Assembly: GCA_038207625.1 (NCBI GenBank)
Contig: JBBQZO010000005.1
Span: forward strand, 124,001 to 188,000
Origin: JBBQZO01 sp038207625
GTDB taxonomy: Bacteria > Pseudomonadota > Gammaproteobacteria > Burkholderiales > Burkholderiaceae_D
DNA length: 64,000 bases
Direction of reading: 5' to 3'
Shown here: piece after piece, positions 57,970-64,000 of the stretch
Numbering within the stretch: position 1 is the stretch's first letter
How the letters are laid out: every line of letters starts with the position of its first letter
The notes under the pieces: generated by a model
Databases searched by the model: none
The model's input: only the letters and a program-made list of their open reading frames with translations
Told to the model about the DNA's origin: nothing
Program-made: the position numbers and the translations under genes

Positions 57970-59451
57970 CTAGCCGGCGCCGACCTCGCGCAAGAAGCGC
58001 GCGCGCTCTTCGGCCGTGGGCAGATTGGCGGCCAGCAGCAGAAAGAATTCGCGCCGGTCGGCCGTCTGTTTGGCCACCTTCTTGACGATCACGCGCGCGA
58101 TCGGTCCGATGTAGGGCGTGAGCTTTTCTTCGGCCAGTTCGAGGATGTCGGGCGCCAGCGTGATGCCGGTCATCGACGTCTTCATGGCGGTGGCCCCGCC
58201 AAGGCCGGTCGCCAGCGCCGCGCCACCGGTGCGCGACGTGCCCGCACCGCCCGTGTTGCCGGTGCTGCTGGCGAGCTTTTTGCGCAGCCCGCCCACCCCG
58301 TCGAGAAATTGCGCGCGCCCCTTCTCGGACGGAATGTGGGGCAGCAGTTTGTCGCACAATTCGTCGATATTCGCAGCGCCCCCGGCGGCATTTTTGAGCA
58401 GCAGGCGCGCCATCGGCCCCACCTGCAGCGACAGCAAGGTCTGCAACTCAGGCAGCATCTCGACCTTCCACGGGGTCGTCGTGTTGATCGCGCTCGATCC
58501 GGGTGAGGTGGGCGTGTAGCCCGGATCGACCTGGCCCGGTGCGGCGGCAGCCACGCCGGCGGCGCGCGCACGAAACGCCATCACGGTGCGCTCGTTGTCG
58601 TCCTCGGCGCTGGTATTGGCGCCCAGTCTGGACTTGTGGACCCGGTGCGCGCCCTGCAAGGCTTCCAGAAAAGCCTGGGCCGACGCATACCGGTCGGCCG
58701 GATTCTTGGCCAGCGCCTTTTGCACCACCACGTCGAACTCGGGGCCGAGCGCGGCGTTTTTGCCGCTGGGATTGGGCGGCGTCTCGTTGAGAATCTGGTG
58801 CATGACGGTCGAGGCCGAACCGACGAAGGGGCGCCCGCCCGTGAGCAGCTGGTACAGCACGATGCCGGCGGCGAACACGTCGGTGCGCCCGTCGGCCGTC
58901 TCGCCGCGGAACTGCTCGGGCGCCATATAGCTGGGCGTGCCGATCACCGAGCCGGTCTGGGTCAGCGTGGACGACTCGATGCGGGCGATGCCGAAGTCGG
59001 TGATCTTCACCAGCGCGTCGTCGGTGATGATCAGGTTGGCCGGCTTGACGTCGCGATGCACCACCCCGCGCGCGTGCGCATAGTCAAGCGCGCGCAACAG
59101 CTGGGACAGGCAGGACACCGACGCGTCGATGTCGGTCGGCACGCCGGCCACGAGCAGCGCGTTGAGCGGCGTGCCCTGCACATACTCCATCGCCAGATAG
59201 GCGATCTGGTCGATCTCGCCGAAGTCGTACACCGCCACGATGCTCGGATGCGACAGTCGCCCCGAAGCCTGCGCCTCGTTCTTGAAACGCGCGTACAAGT
59301 CGCCGTCGGCATGGTCGCCAAACAATTCGGCGCGTATCGTCTTCAGCGCGACGGTGCGCTCGATATTCGTGTCGAAGGCCTTGTAGACCACGCCCATGGC
59401 GCCCGTGCCAAGCACGCCATCGATTCTGTATTTGCCGAGCTTGTCTAACAT
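57970..59451 (-). CDS. ppkA: Ser/Thr protein kinase of the T6SS (PpkA-like)
   Basis: 493 residues. Hanks-type kinase at about 8-270: ALKTIRAELF with the ATP Lys, HRDVKPAN catalytic loop, DFGIARIE and APEQFRGE. Beyond the kinase are two T6SS-type C-terminal helical repeats (GPMARLLLKNAAGGAANIDELCDKLLPHIPSEKGRAQFL and GPIARVIVKKVAKQTADRREFFLLLAANLPTAEERARFL), instead of a membrane helix. Pairs with PppA and the FHA protein. Confidence 0.9.
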   Translation of the reverse strand: MLDKLGKYRIDGVLGTGAMGVVYKAFDTNIERTVALKTIRAELFGDHADGDLYARFKNEAQASGRLSHPSIVAVYDFGEIDQIAYLAMEYVQGTPLNALLVAGVPTDIDASVSCLSQLLRALDYAHARGVVHRDVKPANLIITDDALVKITDFGIARIESSTLTQTGSVIGTPSYMAPEQFRGETADGRTDVFAAGIVLYQLLTGGRPFVGSASTVMHQILNETPPNPSGKNAALGPEFDVVVQKALAKNPADRYASAQAFLEALQGAHRVHKSRLGANTSAEDDNERTVMAFRARAAGVAAAAPGQVDPGYTPTSPGSSAINTTTPWKVEMLPELQTLLSLQVGPMARLLLKNAAGGAANIDELCDKLLPHIPSEKGRAQFLDGVGGLRKKLASSTGNTGGAGTSRTGGAALATGLGGATAMKTSMTGITLAPDILELAEEKLTPYIGPIARVIVKKVAKQTADRREFFLLLAANLPTAEERARFLREVGAG

Positions 59452-59479
59452 GCGTGGACTGCTTTCATGGTGCGAATGA

Positions 59480-60361
59480 CTATTCCTCGAGCATTTTCAG
59501 CGCGCTCGCCAGGCTGGTGCGCATGCGCCCGAACGACTGTGCCAGCGCCGACAGCTCGTCGTTGCCGGACACGTCGAACTCGTCGACATCGAACTTGCCC
59601 ATGCTGACCTGGTCGGCCAGCGTGGCGAGCTTGAAGATGCGACGCGTGACAAACACATGCACCATCACGTTGAGCGCAACGAACACGAACAAGAATACCC
59701 CAAGTAGCGACAGCATGAAGGTGCGGAAGATATTGCTGGCCCGTTCCAGCGGCACCGTCATCGGCACCGAAATGACCTGGGCGCCGATGATCTCGTTAAG
59801 CTTCCAGCCGAAGCCATTGTTCGGACCATACAGGTCAAGCATGGTCTTCGGCGCGGCGTCCGGGGTACTGTGGCACACCAGACAGGCCGCGTCCTTGATC
59901 TGCAAGGGACGCGCGATATACAGCGAGCGCCCGGTCGGCGTCTCGCGCTCGCCCACGTATTCTTTCAAGTTGGCGTCGCTGCGCAGCTTGTTGACGATGT
60001 CGGCCTCCCAGTCCGAGGCGCGGTCGCGCAGATTGGTCGGGTTCAGCGTCGCCTCCTTGTAGGCGAAGTCGGGATAGCTTTTGCTGACCAGATTGAAGTT
60101 TTCCACCGCCGAATACGACGGCACCGATTGCGGGTGGAACTGGTACTTCAACTGGGTCTGCAGCAGCGGCACGATCTGTTTCGACGTGTAGGTGCGCACC
60201 GATTTAGCCGATTCAAGCAACAGGCGGGCATTTTGCAAGGTCTCCTCGCGGGCATTGTCCTTGAGCAGCATATTGGCGATCAGGCCCGCCGCCGCGAAGC
60301 CCACCGCAAAGATGGAGACGAACACGAGGTTGAACTTGGTGGCGATCGACATTTTCATCAT
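59480..60361 (-). CDS. DUF3365 heme-binding-like signal protein with HAMP domain
   Basis: 293 residues. N-terminal membrane helix (LVFVSIFAVGFAAAGLIANMLL), a periplasmic DUF3365/Tll0287-like part with CLVCH heme motif (about residue 161), a second membrane helix (FRTFMLSLLGVFLFVFVALNVMVHV) and a HAMP-like end, DQVSMGKFDVDEFDVSGNDELSALAQSF. No output domain follows. Located 28 bp upstream of the kinase gene, so possibly feeds redox or gas signals to it; that is inference. Confidence 0.8.
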   Translation of the reverse strand: MMKMSIATKFNLVFVSIFAVGFAAAGLIANMLLKDNAREETLQNARLLLESAKSVRTYTSKQIVPLLQTQLKYQFHPQSVPSYSAVENFNLVSKSYPDFAYKEATLNPTNLRDRASDWEADIVNKLRSDANLKEYVGERETPTGRSLYIARPLQIKDAACLVCHSTPDAAPKTMLDLYGPNNGFGWKLNEIIGAQVISVPMTVPLERASNIFRTFMLSLLGVFLFVFVALNVMVHVFVTRRIFKLATLADQVSMGKFDVDEFDVSGNDELSALAQSFGRMRTSLASALKMLEE

Positions 60362-60431
60362 AATTCCTTCAGCGCGAATAAGACAGATGGTGAATTAATT
60401 GGTGGGCCGGCATGGCAAGGCGCGCCACGCG

Positions 60432-61304
60432 CTAGTGGCCCGGTTTGAGTGGCGGGGGTGGCGGATGCAGGATCGGTTTCCAGTCGGCCGACTGACCCAG
60501 CTGCGCGTCGAGTTGCTGACGGAAGGTTGGGTCGGCAAGGCGCGCCGTGTAGCGGCTCACCAGGCTCTTGCGCAGCGCCAGGTCGGCGCCCAGCCAGGGT
60601 GCGATATCGGCGAACTCCGCCTCGCGCAGTTTGACGATGGCCACCTTGGCGCCCTTCAGGCGATCGGGCGCTGCCGTGAGCGGATCGCGAAACGGGATCG
60701 GCACCTCGGCCATGAATTCTTTCGGCGGGCGCGCCAGCACGCGCGCGCTTTGCCCGTCCGGGCGCAGCGCATACTGTTCGCGCCCGACCTTCAGCTCGGC
60801 ACCCGGCTTGCCACGGCCATCGACCTGGGCGACCGTCTGGGCGCCGTCCTCGGCGAACATCTCGCTCTTGCCCTCGCTGACGTGCACGATGCTCGCGCCG
60901 CCGTCGAGCGTGACCCGCATCAAGGGCGTGATGACGGTGACGCGCCCGTTCGCGCCGCCCGGCTTGTTGGCCAGCTTGACCCAGCCGGCCAGCACCACCA
61001 GCTCGAGCCGCGCCGCCTGCGCCGTCCCCAGGCTGGCCAGATACACGCGCGTCTGCGGCGCCAGCATGATCATCATGTCGGCCGACATCTCGAGCTGGCC
61101 GGCGCCCTCGCCCGTCTCAACGATGTCGTCCTTTTGCACCATCACGCCGGACGTGCCCTTGTACACGGCCACCCCGCGCAGCACGCGCAGCGGCTGGTCC
61201 GCTTGGGTAATCGCCGGCCGCTCGAACGCGCCGGCCACGCTGGCGTGTGCGCTCAACAGCACGGCAAGCACTAGCGTCGTCGATGCGGCGCGCAGCGTCA
61301 TCAT
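60432..61304 (-). CDS. FecR-like secreted protein in the T6SS operon
   Basis: 290 residues from MMTLRAASTTLVLAVLLSAH, with a signal peptide ending AGAFE. FecR-type middle section (VLRGVAVYKGTSGVMVQKDDIVETGEGAGQLEMSADMMIMLAPQTRVYL then GWVKLANKPGG). C-terminal 100 residues end with KPILHPPPPPLKPGH. Start overlaps the VgrG stop by ATGA. Role in T6SS unknown. Confidence 0.8.
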   Translation of the reverse strand: MMTLRAASTTLVLAVLLSAHASVAGAFERPAITQADQPLRVLRGVAVYKGTSGVMVQKDDIVETGEGAGQLEMSADMMIMLAPQTRVYLASLGTAQAARLELVVLAGWVKLANKPGGANGRVTVITPLMRVTLDGGASIVHVSEGKSEMFAEDGAQTVAQVDGRGKPGAELKVGREQYALRPDGQSARVLARPPKEFMAEVPIPFRDPLTAAPDRLKGAKVAIVKLREAEFADIAPWLGADLALRKSLVSRYTARLADPTFRQQLDAQLGQSADWKPILHPPPPPLKPGH

Positions 61305-63256
61305 TTGGTGCCGTCGTCGGCTTTGGTCGGATCTTTCGGCGCCTTGGGCGATATGCCCGCGCCGCTGCCGGCCGAACCGCCGCTGTTGAGCAGGATCGGC
61401 GTGCCTGACACGGCCACGCTGACCGGCCCGATCACGATGAAGCCGCCGCCGGCCTTGAGCGTGATGCTCATGCCGGCCTCGATGACGACGTTCATGCCGG
61501 CCTTGATATGCACATCGGTGCCCGCTTCCAAACCGCCCTTCATGCCGGCCTTGGTCTGCCAGTCCATGCCGGCATCCATCGACGTGGTGCCGGTCACTTT
61601 TTCGCTCAAGTCGCCCTTGACGGTGCTGCCCTTGTCGCCGCCGATCTGCTCGAGCTTGTCCTTCTCCACCATATGATGCTGGTTGTTGCCGATCCACGCC
61701 ATCAGGTCGTTCTTGACGTAGTGCTCGTGGTCTTTTTCGGCGTGCATGAACACTTGCTCGCTGCCCTTTTTGTCCTCGAAGCGCAGCTCGTTGTAACCGT
61801 CGCCGCCCTTGGTTGAATTGCTCATCAAGGTCGAGCGGCTGGCCTTGTCGGGCAAGGCGTACGGCGGCATCATGTCGGCGTTGTACACGCAGCCCGTCAC
61901 CAAGGGCTGATCCGGGTCGCCTTCGAGAAAGCTGACAATCACCTCCTGGCCGATGCGCGGAATGAACATCTGACCCCAGCGCTTGCCAGCCCAACCCTGC
62001 GACACGCGCACCCAGCACGAGCTGGCCTCGTCATCCTTGCCCACCCGGTCCCAGTGGAACTGCACCTTGATGCGGCCATACTTGTCGGTCCAGATTTCTT
62101 CACCCGCCTTGCCGACCACGATGGCCGTCTGCGGGCCGCGCACCACCGGCTTGTGGGCGCTTTGCGTGGCGCGGTAAATATAGGTCTTGGCGATGGCGGT
62201 GAAGTCGCAATCGAAAAACATCTCGCCCTCGCTCATCGCGGCCGTGCCGGCCGCGTAGGCATTCGAGGCCATGCGGTACTGGGCCGATACCACCAGCACT
62301 TCACAGTTCTGGTCTTCGCGCACATGGTCCTTCAACTTAAACAGGCCGCCCGGCACGATGCCGTGGGTGGTGGCGCTGGCGCGGATGGTCTGATAGCCGG
62401 CCTGGATCGACTCGATGTTGGTCTGCGCCTGTGCTTCACCGGCATCGCGCGTGATGTAATTGCCCGGATAGTCGTACAGCTCATGGCCGACCTGATCGTA
62501 GCTGCGCGACACGGTCGACTTGACCAGCAGGTTGCCGGATGGTTTCTCGAAGTCGAAGGCTTTCAAAGCACAGGCGTCCGCCAGGATTTCGCCGCCCATC
62601 AGCCAGCGGTAGACGACTTCGCTCTTGCGCATCGCCTCTTCGTTGTCGGGCACGTAGGACAGTTCGGGATAGCCGGCGATGGTGGTGTGCGCCGCGTAGG
62701 AATCGGCCAGTACCATCGTGTGGCGACCGTCCTGATGGGTGAAAAAATAGTAGATGCCGCACGATTCCATCAACCGGCTGACGAAGTTGAAATCGGTCTC
62801 GCGATATTGCACGCAGTACGGCAACGCCGTGTAGCTGCCCGACAGTGAACCGAGGTCGAAGTCGGCGATCGCATACTTGTCGAAAATCTTCTTGATGATA
62901 TCGACGACACTCATTTCCTGGAAAATGAAGCAGTCGGCGCTGCGCGTGAGGAACCACAGCCAAGGACGCAGCGTCGCCTGATAACTGGCGTAGCGGCCTT
63001 GCCGCCCGGTCAGCACGAAGCGCGTGACGACACCGTTAAATTCGCGCGTCTGTCCGCTGGGCAGGTCCAGCGTGACCGACATGTCCTGTCCTAAAATGGC
63101 GTCGATCTGGATGTCGGACTTTTCGCTCAGCAGGTCGAGCGTGTATTCGCTCAGCGCGCTCAGATGGTCGCTGCCGGACATGCGCAAAAACAGCAGCACG
63201 TTCGGCCCGAGCGGGCAACTGACGTCGATCTTGCGGGTGTCCTGGGTCGCTGCCAT
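61301..63256 (-). CDS. vgrG: T6SS spike protein VgrG (TssI)
   Basis: 651 residues. gp27-like N-terminal domain (LPSGQTREFNGVVTRFVLTG), spike part QVLVSAQYR-type and GWAGKRWGQMFIPRIGQEVIVSFLEGDPDQPLVTGCVYN, then the gp5 beta-helix (KAGMKGGLEAGTDVHIKAGMNVVIEAG). No clear effector extension; ends with a short charged tail. Cargo or cap would be the neighbouring DUF4280 protein. Confidence 0.93.
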   Translation of the reverse strand: MAATQDTRKIDVSCPLGPNVLLFLRMSGSDHLSALSEYTLDLLSEKSDIQIDAILGQDMSVTLDLPSGQTREFNGVVTRFVLTGRQGRYASYQATLRPWLWFLTRSADCFIFQEMSVVDIIKKIFDKYAIADFDLGSLSGSYTALPYCVQYRETDFNFVSRLMESCGIYYFFTHQDGRHTMVLADSYAAHTTIAGYPELSYVPDNEEAMRKSEVVYRWLMGGEILADACALKAFDFEKPSGNLLVKSTVSRSYDQVGHELYDYPGNYITRDAGEAQAQTNIESIQAGYQTIRASATTHGIVPGGLFKLKDHVREDQNCEVLVVSAQYRMASNAYAAGTAAMSEGEMFFDCDFTAIAKTYIYRATQSAHKPVVRGPQTAIVVGKAGEEIWTDKYGRIKVQFHWDRVGKDDEASSCWVRVSQGWAGKRWGQMFIPRIGQEVIVSFLEGDPDQPLVTGCVYNADMMPPYALPDKASRSTLMSNSTKGGDGYNELRFEDKKGSEQVFMHAEKDHEHYVKNDLMAWIGNNQHHMVEKDKLEQIGGDKGSTVKGDLSEKVTGTTSMDAGMDWQTKAGMKGGLEAGTDVHIKAGMNVVIEAGMSITLKAGGGFIVIGPVSVAVSGTPILLNSGGSAGSGAGISPKAPKDPTKADDGTK

Positions 63257-63316
63257 AACGTTACTTCCAATCGGTGTTGATCAACTGCGGTGAGCGCTAG
63301 CCGGGTGCCGGCGCAC

Positions 63317-63706
63317 TCAGGGAATCATGGTCTTGGTGGTGGCCGGATTGGTGATGCTGACCACGCCGCCCCAGTTGCACATGCATTTGGAGACATTGTC
63401 GAGCGAGGGCATGTTACCGAGGATGACGGTGGCGGCGCCCGGCACCCACGGCGCCATCGTCATCGGGATGCACGGCATCGGCGTCAACACACCCAGCGCG
63501 GCAGCGGTGGCGGCCGCCACCATCGGGTTGGCGACCGAATTGCACACGCCGAAAGGCATGATATTAACCATCGGCATGTGATCCATGATGTTGGCCGCCG
63601 GCGGCCCTTCGCCCATCACCCGATTCACCGGCAACACCACCAGCGAGGACGGCGCCGCGCCGAACGTGCATTGCAACATCGCGCCCATCGACACCTGATT
63701 TGGCAT
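63317..63706 (-). CDS. DUF4280/PAAR-like tip protein
   Basis: 129 residues, MPNQVSMGAMLQCTFGAAPS. Conserved start G-A-x-L-x-C-x-FG and the pattern MPFGVCNSVANPMVAAATAAALGVLTPMPCIPMT, CMCNWGG are those of DUF4280 proteins, which sharpen T6SS spikes like PAAR. First gene of the leftward cluster seen here; 60 bp to vgrG. Confidence 0.88.
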   Translation of the reverse strand: MPNQVSMGAMLQCTFGAAPSSLVVLPVNRVMGEGPPAANIMDHMPMVNIMPFGVCNSVANPMVAAATAAALGVLTPMPCIPMTMAPWVPGAATVILGNMPSLDNVSKCMCNWGGVVSITNPATTKTMIP

Positions 63707-64000
63707 GGCATTTCCCCTGTTCGATCGCACCCGCACTGAACCATCGTGACCAGACCGGCATCTGCCGTCATCGGTCGCCACGAGCGCGTGCCATGACGAC
63801 GCCGGTCCAATAAATCATCGCATGTTTTTATTACTAAGACAACACTATCTTTTCTCTAAGCTTCGCAGGCCCGCTGGTGTCGCTGGCCAGTTTGCCCCCT
63901 TGCTTGGAGGGCGTTCGCGCCGCATGGCAAGTCGGCGCGGCGCGGGCCGAAAGCAAACATAGAGCGGGCGGCGCGCATTGCAGATACATCAAAAATTGAC
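63707..64000. other. Upstream region of the T6SS cluster
   Basis: About 290 bp with no gene recognised. An AT-rich patch (63815-63860, TTTTTATTACTAAGACAACAC) could hold the cluster promoter; I do not call exact boxes. Confidence 0.35.

Overview
The window looks like part of a GC-rich betaproteobacterial chromosome, most likely Oxalobacteraceae (Massilia/Janthinobacterium/Duganella type). Support comes from strong GC bias at third codon positions, a PEP-CTERM-type surface protein, a Lys/Ala-repeat secreted protein, a PstS-like/porin pair and a type VI secretion (T6SS) locus with Ser/Thr kinase, FHA protein and phosphatase. The genus is an inference; no rRNA is present.

Layout. (1) 1-2260: host genes, namely the 3' part of a class I fumarase, glutamate racemase murI and tRNA-His with its own promoter. 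(2) 2211-41756: an intact-looking prophage of about 39.5 kb integrated into the 3' half of tRNA-His, bounded by a perfect 55-bp direct repeat. Its left two thirds (2.4-28.5 kb) read leftwards: lysis, tail, head, terminase, replication and CII/Cro. The head and tail are lambda/HK97-like, with a programmed -1 frameshift in the tail chaperone and a candidate iteron origin inside the O-like gene. The right third (28.6-41.6 kb) reads rightwards: CI repressor, a probable lysogenic-conversion gene, then a 10-kb block ending in the integrase. (3) 41.76-48.0 kb: host genes, including a Lys/Ala-rich secreted protein, a large PEP-CTERM-like fusion, a porin and a PstS-like protein. (4) 48.1-63.7 kb: part of a T6SS locus (PppA, TagF, TssM, TssL, TssK, FHA protein, kinase, heme-sensor-like protein, FecR-like protein, VgrG, DUF4280/PAAR-like cap). 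The sheath and baseplate genes must lie outside the window.

The most notable system is the 29.7-40.2 kb block. It is a diversity-generating retroelement (DGR) with one 115-bp template repeat and three 115-bp variable repeats in three C-type-lectin/FGE-fold proteins. I count 51 TR/VR substitutions, 50 of them at template adenines. The DGR includes a reverse transcriptase with the DGR-type IGNLSSQ and YVDD motifs and an accessory protein that appears to fuse a MutS-I-like domain to an Avd-like four-helix bundle. Hairpins lie 42-45 bp downstream of all three variable repeats. Between the second and third variable genes sits a PRTRC-type, ubiquitin-like conjugation cassette: Ub-like protein C, E2-like protein B, JAMM-peptidase-like protein A, E1/ThiF-like protein, and proteins E and F. 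The block starts at a near-consensus promoter whose spacer and -10 overlap a 14-bp palindrome identical to one in the CI/Cro operator region. The DGR and the conjugation genes therefore probably come on when the phage leaves lysogeny. A hypervariable binding protein combined with a protein-modification cassette under phage repressor control is the observation most worth following up.
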